From Agrobacterium salinitolerans (GTDB lineage Bacteria > Pseudomonadota > Alphaproteobacteria > Rhizobiales > Rhizobiaceae): a stretch of 64,000 nucleotides of DNA. Shown here piece by piece: positions 42,916 through 51,926 of the stretch; position 1 is the stretch's first letter, and every line of letters begins with the position of its first letter. Below the pieces are notes generated by a model, which made no database searches, was not told where the DNA came from, and saw nothing but the letters and a program-made list of their open reading frames with translations. The stretch is taken from assembly GCF_002008225.1 (NCBI RefSeq), contig NZ_MRDH01000027.1, positions 186,001 through 250,000 on the forward strand, in the 5' to 3' direction. Made by a program: the position numbers and the translations under genes.

Positions 42916-43494
42916 ATGCCGACCAACCTCTCGCCGCTCGTTCAGTCCTTCGTGCTGCATTTCGGTGAGATGGGCAGCCGTTGGGGCATCAACCGCACGG
43001 TCGGCCAAGTCTATGCTTTGCTCTATATTTCGCCGCAGCCGCTGTGTGCGGACGATATTGTGGAGGCCCTCGGTATTTCCCGTTCCAACGTGTCGATGAG
43101 CCTGAAGGAGTTACAGGCGTGGAACCTTGCAATTCTCAAGCATTTTCCCGGCGACCGGCGCGATTTTTTCACAACGCCTGACGATGTCTGGCAAATTCTC
43201 CGCACGCTTGCAGAAGAGCGCAAGAAACGCGAGATCGATCCCACGCTCAGCGTGCTGCGCGAAATTCTGATGGAAACGCCCGAAAACGAAGACGAGCGGC
43301 ATGCGCAACAGCGCATCGATGAGATGAAAACGCTGATCGAGCAGCTGACCGACTGGTATGACGATGTGAAGCGGCTGGAGACGGAACGGCTGGCTTCGCT
43401 TCTCGCGCTCGGTTCGAAGGTCACGAAGTTTCTGGAGGCCAAGGACAAGATCGTCTCCCTCGCCAGACCCCGCGGCGCGAAGAAGGACGGGTGA
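42916..43494 (+). CDS. GbsR/MarR-type winged-helix transcriptional regulator
   Basis: 192-aa regulator with a winged helix-turn-helix (DDIVEALGISRSNVSMSLKELQAW at about 44-67) and a C-terminal helical dimerisation part, the GbsR/MarR layout. The ATG at 42916 sits after GGAAACGAAGAA. It ends at the cydD start: its TGA overlaps a GTG and the likely cydD start is 12 bp on, so it is the first gene of the cyd operon. It is a likely cyd regulator, possibly sensing a redox or metabolite signal. Confidence 0.85.
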   Translation: MPTNLSPLVQSFVLHFGEMGSRWGINRTVGQVYALLYISPQPLCADDIVEALGISRSNVSMSLKELQAWNLAILKHFPGDRRDFFTTPDDVWQILRTLAEERKKREIDPTLSVLREILMETPENEDERHAQQRIDEMKTLIEQLTDWYDDVKRLETERLASLLALGSKVTKFLEAKDKIVSLARPRGAKKDG

Positions 43495-43505
43495 GGAGAT
43501 CGGCC

Positions 43506-45299
43506 GTGAGCATATCAGTGGAAATTCGCCAGGGGTCCGATGGTGACGGGGCAGTCTGTCCCGTTCCGGCTGCAGTCTCGCCCGATACGATGGGGCGGCG
43601 CAAAGCCAACCGCAAAACCTTTCGCGACAGAGCTGACGGGCGGGCGAAAATGACAGGCGCGCCGGTGGTGGGGAAATTCGTTGCCCTGCCGCATGTGCTG
43701 GCGGCGCTGCTCTGGTTGCCGCAGGCAGGTTTGCTTGCCTTTTCAGTCGGAAGAATTGCCGACGGCGCGCCGATGATGGCGATCGTGCCCGCCGCGGCTG
43801 CGGTTCTCATCCTCGGCCTCATCAAGGCATGGCTGGAAAAGATGGCGGCGCGTCTGTCGTTTCGTGCCGCCCGTGCGGCGCTGTCGCAACGGCGGCTGGA
43901 AGCGCTGAAGGCCGTGGCGAAGGTTTCCCCGCTCGATCTGTCACGCACCGCCTCCGGTGAGGCGGCAGGCGTCGTGGCCGAGGCGGCGGAAGCGCTGGTG
44001 CCCTATCTTTCCCGTTTCCAGCCGGCGCGGATGAAGGCGACCTTCGTGCCGCTGGTTTTCGTGCTGGCGATCCTGCCATTCACCTGGATTGCGGCGCTGG
44101 TGCTGCTGCTCGCCATGCCAACCATCCCGCTTTTCATGGCGCTCATCGGCTGGCAGGCGAAGGCTGCCAGTGAAAAGCAGCTTGTTGAGACGGGCAATAT
44201 GAATGCCTTCCTGCTTGATCGCCTGCGCGGGCTGGAAACGATCCGCACGCTTAAAGCCGTCGATCTGACTGCAAAGCGTCTTAGCGCCGATGCGCAGAAC
44301 CTGAAGAAGCGGACGATGGCAGTGCTCAGGATCGCCTTTCTCTCCTCGGCGGTGCTGGAGCTTTTCGCAGCGCTCGGCGTTGCCATGACCGCCGTCTATA
44401 TCGGTTTTCATCTGCTCGGTTTTCTCAATTTCGGCGCCTGGGGCCACAAGTTGACACTCGCCGAAGGTCTTTTCATCCTGCTTCTGGCGCCGGCCTTTTT
44501 CGAGCCGCTGCGGGAACTCTCCGCCGTCTGGCACGACCGCGCAGCCGGCGAAGCGGCGCTTGATGCGCTCGGCAAATTGACGGCCGGCGGCGCGGCTATT
44601 ACGGGCGAGGGCGCGGATGTGGCGTCTATCCCATCCCCGATGCCCGGCCTGGTGGAGATCAATAATCTCTCTTTCGCTTATCCGAGCGCCCCACCTGTCA
44701 TCCAAAATCTCAACCTGACGGTTCAGCGGGGTGAGAGAGTTGCGATCCTTGGGCCTTCCGGTTGTGGCAAATCCACTGTACTCTCCTTGATTGCCGGGTT
44801 GGCCGAGGCTGGAGAGGGCTCGATCAGGGTCGGCGGCGTCAAGCTCGATAATGCGACGGCGGATGGGCTGCGCAGGACGATCGGCTGGGTCGGCCAGAAG
44901 CCGTTCTATTTTGCCGGTTCGCTGAAGGCGAATATTCGCTTCGGCCGTTCGGCTGTCAGTGACGGCATGGTGGAAGAGACGCTGCGCCGCACCGGGCTCG
45001 ACGGCTTGTCGCATGCACGCCGGCGCCTGCAGATCGGCGATGGCGGATATGGAATCTCGGGTGGGGAGGCGGTGCGGCTTGCCATTGCGCGTGCTTTCGC
45101 AGACCCCGCAACGCAGCTAGTTCTGGCCGACGAGCCGACAGCCCATCTCGACCGGGAAACGGCTGCTCTCGTCACGGATAACCTGCTGCAACTGGCAAAT
45201 GGCAGGACATTGATCGTCGCGACCCATGATCCGGTGCTTGCGGCGCGCATGGACAGGATCGTGGATATGACGGCGATCCATTCGAGGGGGCAGCCATGA
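43506..45299 (+). CDS. cydD: Heterodimeric ABC exporter subunit CydD
   Basis: 597-aa half transporter with six N-terminal membrane helices and a C-terminal ATPase. Together with CydC it exports glutathione/cysteine (or handles heme) for bd-oxidase assembly. The ATPase has Walker A GPSGCGKST (about 416-424), signature ISGGE (about 517-521) and Walker B VLADEP with the catalytic Glu. The start is the GTG at 43506 with GAGGAG upstream; GTG 43491 is possible. The residues before about 50 are basic and polar. It overlaps cydC by four bases. Confidence 0.93.
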   Translation: MSISVEIRQGSDGDGAVCPVPAAVSPDTMGRRKANRKTFRDRADGRAKMTGAPVVGKFVALPHVLAALLWLPQAGLLAFSVGRIADGAPMMAIVPAAAAVLILGLIKAWLEKMAARLSFRAARAALSQRRLEALKAVAKVSPLDLSRTASGEAAGVVAEAAEALVPYLSRFQPARMKATFVPLVFVLAILPFTWIAALVLLLAMPTIPLFMALIGWQAKAASEKQLVETGNMNAFLLDRLRGLETIRTLKAVDLTAKRLSADAQNLKKRTMAVLRIAFLSSAVLELFAALGVAMTAVYIGFHLLGFLNFGAWGHKLTLAEGLFILLLAPAFFEPLRELSAVWHDRAAGEAALDALGKLTAGGAAITGEGADVASIPSPMPGLVEINNLSFAYPSAPPVIQNLNLTVQRGERVAILGPSGCGKSTVLSLIAGLAEAGEGSIRVGGVKLDNATADGLRRTIGWVGQKPFYFAGSLKANIRFGRSAVSDGMVEETLRRTGLDGLSHARRRLQIGDGGYGISGGEAVRLAIARAFADPATQLVLADEPTAHLDRETAALVTDNLLQLANGRTLIVATHDPVLAARMDRIVDMTAIHSRGQP

Positions 45300-46987
45300 T
45301 CGCGCATTTTGCGATATTGAGACCCATTATTGGCCTGTTCTGGTCGACGCGGCGCGGCATGCTGCTGGCGGGTGCGGCTCTGGCGGTAACGACGGTGCTG
45401 GCGGGCATCGGCCTTCTCGGCGTTTCCGGCTGGTTCATCACCGCTACGGCGATTGCCGGCCTTCTGCCGGCAACGGCCTATGCTTTCGATGTCTTTGCGC
45501 CTTCGGCCGCCATTCGTCTTCTGGCGCTGGCGCGCACCGCCGCCCGTTACGGCGAACGCATGACGACCCATGACGCCACGCTTTCCGTGCTTGCAGCACT
45601 TCGGGAAAAGCTGTTTCGTGGCTTTGCCGCGCCGCAGGCTGCGAAATCCCTGGAGGCGAGGCCTGCGCGCCTGCTGAACCGGCTGACGGCGGATATCGAC
45701 GCGCTGGATTCGCTTTATCTGCGCGTGCTGGTTCCCGCCGCCGTGGCGATCCTTGCCGCAATCGCGACAGGCCTCGGGCTTGCTTTTCTCCATCCTCTGG
45801 CGGGCATTCTGGCGGCGGTTTTCCTCATCGCGGCGGGGCTTGGAATTTCGGTGCGCGCCGCCTTGCGGGCGGAAACATTCTCGCGCCGCCGGGCAGTCGG
45901 GCTGGAAGCCCTTCGCGCCCGCACGGCCGATCTCGTGAACGGGCAGACGGAGTTCTTGACCGCCGGCCGCCTCTCCGCGCAGGTCACGGCGGTGAAACGG
46001 GCGGATGATTACCTCTCTGCCTGCGATGATACCCTGAACCGCATCGAGACCGGTGCCGGTTTTTCCTTCGGGGTTTCAGCGGCCGTTATTTTGAGCGCGG
46101 CCCTTCTCGGCATGGCCTGGCTTGCCGAACGGGGGGCGGTCACCGCGCCGACGGCGGCGCTCGGGCTGCTGGTCTGTTTTGCCGCGCTGGAGCCTTTCAC
46201 GGCGCTGCGCCGCGGGGCGATGGAGCTTGGGCGCACGCTGTTTTCCGCAAGGCGCATCGCGCCGCGTCTCTCGGGAACGGTTGAGGGTCGCTGTCCCGTC
46301 TTGCCGGCCAGCGGGATGGCGGCAAAACTCGAAGATGTGCATCTAGAGCGGGAGGGGAACGACAATCCTGTCCTGACGAATATCAACCTTGCAATCGCTG
46401 CCGGGGAACGGGTTGCGATCGTCGGCCCGAGCGGCGCGGGCAAGACAAGTCTCATCCAGCTTCTGGGGGGTGAATTGCAGCCGGTTGCAGGCACGGTCAG
46501 CGCCCTGCCGTCCACTCTTATGACGCAGCGAAGCCAGCTTTTCCGCGACAGTATCGCAGACAATCTGCGGCTCGCGAAACCCGCCGCAACCGGGACCGAG
46601 CTATGGGACGCGCTTGAGGCGGCAGGCCTTGCCGAACACGTCAAAACCTTGGCCGCCGGGCTGGAGACAAGGCTTGGCGAGGCGGGCCAAGGGCTTTCCG
46701 GCGGCCAGTCGCGCCGGCTGGCGCTCGCCCGTTTCCTGCTCGCCGACCGGCCGCTCTGGCTTCTCGACGAGGTGACGGAAGGGCTGGACGGCGAGACAGC
46801 CCGCGACGTGCTCACCCGGCTGTTTGCGAGGGCGGAGGGAAAGACTGTCGTGATGATCACCCATAATCGCCGCGAGGCGGAATTTGCCGATCGCATCATC
46901 GTGCTGAAAGACGGGCGCCAACTTGATCAATGTCAAAGCGGCACCCCGGAATACGGCGTAGTGCTTGAGACACTACGCCCGGACTGA
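45296..46987 (+). CDS. cydC: Heterodimeric ABC exporter subunit CydC
   Basis: 563-aa partner of CydD with six membrane helices (LLGVSGWFITATAIAGL is typical of CydC) and an ATPase with Walker A GPSGAGKTS (from about 377), signature LSGGQ and Walker B LLDEV. The catalytic Glu is kept. The gene overlaps cydD by four bases and is 66 bp from cydA. Confidence 0.94.
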   Translation: MIAHFAILRPIIGLFWSTRRGMLLAGAALAVTTVLAGIGLLGVSGWFITATAIAGLLPATAYAFDVFAPSAAIRLLALARTAARYGERMTTHDATLSVLAALREKLFRGFAAPQAAKSLEARPARLLNRLTADIDALDSLYLRVLVPAAVAILAAIATGLGLAFLHPLAGILAAVFLIAAGLGISVRAALRAETFSRRRAVGLEALRARTADLVNGQTEFLTAGRLSAQVTAVKRADDYLSACDDTLNRIETGAGFSFGVSAAVILSAALLGMAWLAERGAVTAPTAALGLLVCFAALEPFTALRRGAMELGRTLFSARRIAPRLSGTVEGRCPVLPASGMAAKLEDVHLEREGNDNPVLTNINLAIAAGERVAIVGPSGAGKTSLIQLLGGELQPVAGTVSALPSTLMTQRSQLFRDSIADNLRLAKPAATGTELWDALEAAGLAEHVKTLAAGLETRLGEAGQGLSGGQSRRLALARFLLADRPLWLLDEVTEGLDGETARDVLTRLFARAEGKTVVMITHNRREAEFADRIIVLKDGRQLDQCQSGTPEYGVVLETLRPD

Positions 46988-47053
46988 GATTTTTGAGAGC
47001 CGGCGTCGTCTTTGAAATGGAAGGCCGGTCTTCCGGAAAAGGTGGGTAAGACT

Positions 47054-48631
47054 ATGGAACTCGACATAGTGGCGCTGTCGCGCCTGCAATTTGCAGTGAC
47101 GGCTTTATATCACTTTCTGTTCGTTCCCCTGACGATTGGGCTGTCGGTGGTGATCGCCATCATGGAAACGGTCTATGTCATGACCGGCCGCACGGTCTGG
47201 CGGCAGATGACGAAATTCTGGGGCACGCTGTTCGGCATCAATTTCGTGCTGGGTGTTTCCACCGGCATCGTGATGGAATTCCAGTTCGGCATGAACTGGA
47301 GTTATTACAGCCATTATGTCGGCGATATCTTCGGTGCGCCGCTGGCCATCGAGGGTATGATGGCCTTCTTCCTGGAAGCCACCTTCGTCGGCCTGTTCTT
47401 TTTCGGCTGGGACAAGTTGTCGAAACTCGGCCATCTCGTCGCGACATGGTGCGTGGCGCTCGGTTCGAATTTTTCGGCGCTGTGGATATTGATCGCAAAT
47501 GGCTGGATGCAGAACCCGACGGGCTCCGCCTTCAACCCCCAGACCATGCGGATGGAGGTGACTGACTTCTTCGAGGTTCTGTTCAACCCGGTGGCACAGG
47601 CGAAGTTCGTTCACACGGTTTCTGCGGGTTACGTGACGGCCTCCATCTTCGTGCTCGGCGTTTCGGCCTGGTATGTGCTGAAAGGCCGCCATGTCGATCT
47701 CGCCAAGCGTTCGATGACGGTTGCCGCTTCCTTCGGTCTGGCGTCCGCGCTGTCGGTCGTCGTGCTGGGGGATGAAAGCGGTTATCTCTCCACCGAACAC
47801 CAGAAGATGAAGCTCGCCTCCATCGAGGCCATGTGGGAAACGGAGCCGGCGCCTGCCCCCTTCACGGCCATCGGTTTTCCTGATCAGGAAGCACGCGAAA
47901 CGCATTTCGCGGTGAAGATCCCGTGGGTGATGGGCCTCATCGGCACCCGCTCGCTCGACACGCAAATTCCGGGCATCAACGATCTGGTGGAGCAGGCGAA
48001 GAGCCGCATCCGCGACGGCATCAAGGCCTATGATGCGCTGATGCAGATACGCGCCACCGGCAAAGGTGCGCAACTGCCGGAAGAGGTGCGCGGCACCTTT
48101 GCGGAACTCGGCCATGAGCTTGGTTATGCCCTGCTGCTGAAACGCTACGTCGATGATCCGCGTCAGGCGAGCGAAGAGCAGATCGCCAAGGCGGCTGCCG
48201 ATACGATCCCCCATGTGCCGACGCTGTTCTGGTCGTTCCGTATCATGGTCGGCCTCGGTATGTTCTTCATTCTGCTGACGGCGACGTTCTTTTATCTCTC
48301 GGCCCGCCGGCGGCTGGATCATTATCCACTGCTGCTGAAAGTGGCGGTCTTTGCCATTCCGCTGCCGTGGATCGCGGCGGAAATGGGCTGGATCGTGGCC
48401 GAATTCGGCCGCCAGCCATGGATCATCGAGGGCGTGCTGCCCACGGCGGCCGCCGTCTCCAGCCTCAGTGCCTCCACCGTCCTCATCACGCTCCTGTGTT
48501 TCATCGCCATCTACACGGTGCTGTTCATCGTCGAAATGGGGCTGATGCTGAAGGCGATCCGCAAGGGCCCCGAGCCTGACCATGAGCCGGAAGCGCCGCT
48601 CGTTCCTGAAAAACTCGTCGCTGCGGAGTAA
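47054..48631 (+). CDS. cydA: Cytochrome bd ubiquinol oxidase subunit I
   Basis: 525-aa heme-carrying subunit of the bd oxidase, which reduces O2 with quinol at high affinity and does not pump protons. His19 (ALYHF) is the heme ligand of the family. The GRQPW motif (EFGRQPWIIEGVLPT) is present. The size and the stretch between about 255 and 400 point to the long quinol-loop form. The start is the ATG at 47054; an in-frame start at 47012 is less likely. Confidence 0.96.
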   Translation: MELDIVALSRLQFAVTALYHFLFVPLTIGLSVVIAIMETVYVMTGRTVWRQMTKFWGTLFGINFVLGVSTGIVMEFQFGMNWSYYSHYVGDIFGAPLAIEGMMAFFLEATFVGLFFFGWDKLSKLGHLVATWCVALGSNFSALWILIANGWMQNPTGSAFNPQTMRMEVTDFFEVLFNPVAQAKFVHTVSAGYVTASIFVLGVSAWYVLKGRHVDLAKRSMTVAASFGLASALSVVVLGDESGYLSTEHQKMKLASIEAMWETEPAPAPFTAIGFPDQEARETHFAVKIPWVMGLIGTRSLDTQIPGINDLVEQAKSRIRDGIKAYDALMQIRATGKGAQLPEEVRGTFAELGHELGYALLLKRYVDDPRQASEEQIAKAAADTIPHVPTLFWSFRIMVGLGMFFILLTATFFYLSARRRLDHYPLLLKVAVFAIPLPWIAAEMGWIVAEFGRQPWIIEGVLPTAAAVSSLSASTVLITLLCFIAIYTVLFIVEMGLMLKAIRKGPEPDHEPEAPLVPEKLVAAE

Positions 48632-48637
48632 ACGATC

Positions 48638-49795
48638 ATGATATTGCACCAACTCATCGACTATGAAATCCTCCGCGTTATCTGGTGGCTGCTGCTCGGC
48701 GTGGTGCTGATCGGTTTTGCCGTGACCGGCGGTTTCGATCTCGGCACCGGCGCGCTCCTGCCCTTCGTGGCGAAAACGGACATCGAGCGCCGTGTCGTCA
48801 TCAATTCCATCGGCCCCGTCTGGGAAGGCAATCAGGTGTGGCTCATCCTTGGCGGTGGCGCGATCTTCGCCGCCTGGCCGCCGCTTTATGCGGTGTCGTT
48901 TTCAGGGTTTTACCTGGCGATGTTCGCCACCCTGTTTGCGCTGATCCTGCGGCCGGTCGGTTTCAAATATCGCTCCAAGCGTGAAAGCACCGCGTGGCGC
49001 AGCGCCTGGGATTGGGCGCTCTTCATCGGCGGCTTCGTTCCCGCGCTGATCTTCGGCGTGGCGATCGGCAATGTGCTGCAGGGCGTTCCCTTCCACCTCA
49101 ATGACGACCTCAGGATTTTCTATGATGGCACGACGCTGTTCGAGCTTCTGAACCCCTACGCCATCCTTTGCGGCCTCGTTTCCGTCGCCATGCTCGTCAT
49201 GCACGGTGCCGCATGGCTGGTACTGAAAACGGATGGTCCGGTAGCCGCTCGCGCTCGCGGTTTCGGCAGCATCGCGGCGCTTGCCACCACCGTTCTTTTC
49301 GCGCTCGGCGGCGTCTTTCTGTGGCTCGGTATCGATGGCTATCGCTTTACCTCGGAGGTCGTGACCGACGGTCCGTCCAATCCCCTCTCGAAGACGGTCG
49401 AGGTTGCGGGCGGTGTCTGGTTTGCCAATTATGCGGCGCATCCCTGGATGATGCTGGCGCCAGCGCTCGGTCTTGTCTTCCCGCTCGTCGCTTTCGTCTT
49501 GCTCCGGGCCCGCAGGGAAGTGCTGGCGCTGCTTTCCAGCTCGCTTGCCATTTTCGGCGTCATCTCAACGGTGGGGCTGACGATGTTTCCCTTCATCCTG
49601 CCGTCTTCGGTCGATCCGAAATCGAGCCTGACAGTGTGGGATGCATCTTCCAGCCATATGACGCTGTTCATCATGCTGGTCGTCGCCCTCATCTTCATCC
49701 CGATCATCGTCGCCTATACATCATGGGTCTACCGCGTGCTGTGGGGCAAGGTGGATGAAAAGGCGATCCGCGACGACAGCGGTCATGCCTACTGA
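48638..49795 (+). CDS. cydB: Cytochrome bd ubiquinol oxidase subunit II
   Basis: 385-aa membrane subunit pairing with CydA. The family start LLGVVLIGFAVTGGFDLGTGALLPF, with acidic residues near the heme edge, is evident, and the C-terminus ends in two helices. It is 6 bp after cydA, so the two are co-expressed. Confidence 0.96.
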   Translation: MILHQLIDYEILRVIWWLLLGVVLIGFAVTGGFDLGTGALLPFVAKTDIERRVVINSIGPVWEGNQVWLILGGGAIFAAWPPLYAVSFSGFYLAMFATLFALILRPVGFKYRSKRESTAWRSAWDWALFIGGFVPALIFGVAIGNVLQGVPFHLNDDLRIFYDGTTLFELLNPYAILCGLVSVAMLVMHGAAWLVLKTDGPVAARARGFGSIAALATTVLFALGGVFLWLGIDGYRFTSEVVTDGPSNPLSKTVEVAGGVWFANYAAHPWMMLAPALGLVFPLVAFVLLRARREVLALLSSSLAIFGVISTVGLTMFPFILPSSVDPKSSLTVWDASSSHMTLFIMLVVALIFIPIIVAYTSWVYRVLWGKVDEKAIRDDSGHAY

Positions 49796-49820
49796 GACAC
49801 AAGAAAGAAGGAGATCGAAC

Positions 49821-49943
49821 ATGTGGTATTTCGCCTGGCTGCTCGGCCTGCCTCTCGCCGCCATCTTCGCCGTCATGAACGCGATGTGGTATGAGCTGAT
49901 GGAAGAAAACGCGAAAAAGGCGCAAGCGAAGCTGGATAAATAA
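49821..49943 (+). CDS. cydX: Cytochrome bd oxidase small subunit CydX
   Basis: 40-aa single-helix protein (MWYFAWLLGLPLAAIFAVMN, then YELMEE). The pattern MWYFAW-LG is the CydX/YbgT hallmark, needed for a stable bd oxidase. The ATG at 49821 has AAGGAG upstream. It ends the cyd operon, 25 bp after cydB. Confidence 0.92.
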   Translation: MWYFAWLLGLPLAAIFAVMNAMWYELMEENAKKAQAKLDK

Positions 49944-49964
49944 AGCTTCGAGGTCCGTGGCATA

Positions 49965-50001
49965 AAAAGGGGGCGGCATCCGGTTGGGATGACGCCCCTT
50001 T
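49965..50001. terminator. Terminator after cydX
   Basis: A long inverted repeat, AAAGGGGGCGGCATCC against GGGATGACGCCCCTTT, stands 22 bp past cydX. The cydX stop and the stop of the opposite-strand gene at 50034 face it, so it may act both ways. Confidence 0.7.
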
Positions 50002-50033
50002 GTGGACAGCAGCCGTGCCTGCGATGCGCGGCT

Positions 50034-50222
50034 TCAGTGGATCGCGATGCCGCGCTTGTCCGCTTCTTCCTTGATGATGTCTTCGACGATGGCCCTCTTG
50101 AGATTTGGATTTCCCAGAAGATAGTCGTCGGCGATCTCGAAGATCGACTTCGGATTCTCGGTCCGGTGCAGGGTGTCGAGGTCTTGGCCGATCTGCTCTC
50201 GAAGGCTGGAATAGTCGTCCAT
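50034..50222 (-). CDS. Small hypothetical protein
   Basis: 62-aa acidic protein, all soluble and probably helical (SSLREQIGQDLDTLHRT, then KRAIVEDIIKEEADKRGI). No family is recognised. It is 19 bp from the DUF3597 gene on the same strand, probably one transcript with it and the GlsB-like gene. Confidence 0.6.
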   Translation of the reverse strand: MDDYSSLREQIGQDLDTLHRTENPKSIFEIADDYLLGNPNLKRAIVEDIIKEEADKRGIAIH

Positions 50223-50241
50223 CGCGGCGCTCCCGTTTATC

Positions 50242-50658
50242 TCAATCCAGAAGGTCGGCCGGAACCTTGCCGCCGTTTTCGGAAAGTTTCTTGATGACGG
50301 CCTTGTGCAGCCAGATGTTCATCGTCGCCGAATCCGAGGTATCGCCGGTATAGCCGAGCTCGCTGGCGAGCTCCTTTCTGGCGCTCAGGCTGCTGTCGAG
50401 GTCGAGAGCCTTGAGAAGATCGACGATGGAATGTTTCCAGTCGAGCTTCTGCCCGTTTTTCTTGACAGCCTCATCCAGAATGGACGCGACATCGACATTG
50501 CCGGTCGGCGCCGGAGCCGCCGTTGTCGGGGCTGGTGCTGCCGGGCTTGCTGCGGTCGGGCTGGCCGTAGTCGGCGGTGTTCCGGCCGGAGCGGATGTCT
50601 GCGGCGCAGCCTCGGCCTTGCCGAAAATCGCGTTCTTGATCTTGTTGAAAAAGCTCAT
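50242..50658 (-). CDS. DUF3597 domain protein
   Basis: 138 aa. A short basic start (MSFFNKIKNAIFGK) is followed by a low-complexity Ala-Pro-Thr linker (about 20-52). Then comes a compact C-terminal domain with DVASILDEAV, LDWKHSIVDLLKALDLDSSL, ARKELASELGY and a final NIWLHKAVIKKL, which is the DUF3597 pattern. There is no membrane helix. The function is unknown; the family often sits beside stress genes, as it does here. Confidence 0.85.
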   Translation of the reverse strand: MSFFNKIKNAIFGKAEAAPQTSAPAGTPPTTASPTAASPAAPAPTTAAPAPTGNVDVASILDEAVKKNGQKLDWKHSIVDLLKALDLDSSLSARKELASELGYTGDTSDSATMNIWLHKAVIKKLSENGGKVPADLLD

Positions 50659-50670
50659 TCTGTCCTCCCC

Positions 50671-50922
50671 TTATCTGCGAAATGCGCGCCCGACGGCGAT
50701 GAGAATGCAGGCACCGATGAAACCGGCGATGAGATAGCCAATCCAGCCTCCGAGCGAGACGCCGATGAGCCCCAGAAGGAAATTGGCGACGATAGCGCCA
50801 ACAATGCCGAGGATAATGTTCATGAAAACACCCATATTGCTTTTCATGAACTGTTCGGCGAGCCAACCGGCTACGCCGCCGATGATGATTGCTGCAATCC
50901 AGCCAACTTGTGCGTCTTCCAT
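50671..50922 (-). CDS. GlsB/YeaQ/YmgE family membrane protein
   Basis: 83-aa small inner-membrane protein with three hydrophobic glycine-rich helices: IAAIIIGGVAGWLAE, NIILGIVGAIVANFLLG and IGYLIAGFIGACILIAVG. This is the transglycosylase-associated (GlsB/YeaQ) family, often induced by stress. It is 12 bp upstream of the DUF3597 gene and first in the three-gene unit. Confidence 0.9.
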   Translation of the reverse strand: MEDAQVGWIAAIIIGGVAGWLAEQFMKSNMGVFMNIILGIVGAIVANFLLGLIGVSLGGWIGYLIAGFIGACILIAVGRAFRR

Positions 50923-51067
50923 AACAGGCCTTTCCTTTCTAGAGAGAGGTCAGAGGCATATGGACCCGCATTTTTTGCGCACGTCCCCCCGCCTTGAATT
51001 GACCCCAGGCGATTATTAACGAAGAGGCGGAAGTTTTGTTCCGCAAGACGTGTGGGTTATCGCAAAT

Positions 51068-51925
51068 TCAACCTTGGCTCTCAAAGTCCAGCCCGATATC
51101 GAGGACAGGCGCACTATGGGTGATCCAGCCGATGGAGATGAGATCGACGCCGGTGGCGGCGATGGCTGCCGCTGTCTGCGGATTGATACGGCCCGAGGCT
51201 TCGGTGATGGCGCGACCGGCAACGATCTCCACCGCCTCACGCAGCTGTTCCGGCGTCATGTTATCGAGAAGAACCGCATCCACGCCCTCTTCCATGGCCT
51301 CGTGCAGCTGGATGAGCGTATCGACTTCCGCCTCGATCTTGACGAGATGTCCGACACCCTGCCTTGCACGACGTATGGCTTCACGCACGCTGCCGGCAAC
51401 CGCGACATGGTTGTCCTTGATGAGAACCGCGTCATATAGCGCAAAACGGTGGTTCATGCCGCCGCCGGCGCGCACGGCATATTTTTCCAGTGCCCGTAGC
51501 CCTGGCGTCGTCTTGCGGGTGCAGGCGACCGACGCTTTTGTGCCGGCAATGGCGGTAACGATTTTTGCGGTGACGGAGGCGATTCCCGAGAGATGGCCTA
51601 GGAAATTCAGCGCCGTGCGCTCCGCCGTCAGAAGGCCGCGCGAGGGGCCTTCGATTGTTGCGATGATATCGCCGGGCGCCACGGTGGCTCCGTCCTGCAC
51701 ATGCCGTTTCATCACGATGGCCGGCTCCACGAGCTGGAAAGCCAGTTCCGCCGCGTCGAGACCGGCAATAACGCCCGGTTCGCGCGCGGCCATGACGACG
51801 ACCGAGCGATGATCGGCGGGAATGACGGCGGCGGACGTGATGTCGCCCGCCAGGCCAAGGTCTTCCAGAAGGGCGTTGCGTACAAGCGGTTCGATGATGA
51901 GGCGTGGCAGGGGAGAAAGGGTCAT
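51068..51925 (-). CDS. nadC: Nicotinate-nucleotide pyrophosphorylase (quinolinate phosphoribosyltransferase)
   Basis: 285-aa enzyme joining quinolinate and PRPP to give nicotinate mononucleotide. TRKTTPGLRALEKYAVRAGGG holds the substrate-binding Arg and Lys residues, and LIKDNH is the family motif. The ATG at 51925 is one base past the nadB stop, with GGAGCG upstream. It is the last gene of nadA-nadB-nadC. Confidence 0.95.
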   Translation of the reverse strand: MTLSPLPRLIIEPLVRNALLEDLGLAGDITSAAVIPADHRSVVVMAAREPGVIAGLDAAELAFQLVEPAIVMKRHVQDGATVAPGDIIATIEGPSRGLLTAERTALNFLGHLSGIASVTAKIVTAIAGTKASVACTRKTTPGLRALEKYAVRAGGGMNHRFALYDAVLIKDNHVAVAGSVREAIRRARQGVGHLVKIEAEVDTLIQLHEAMEEGVDAVLLDNMTPEQLREAVEIVAGRAITEASGRINPQTAAAIAATGVDLISIGWITHSAPVLDIGLDFESQG

Positions 51926-51926
51926 G

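Noticed and set aside
51027-51044. GCGGAA/TTCCGC hairpin as nadC terminator
   Set aside because: Short 6-bp stem with no T tract; could be chance at this GC content.
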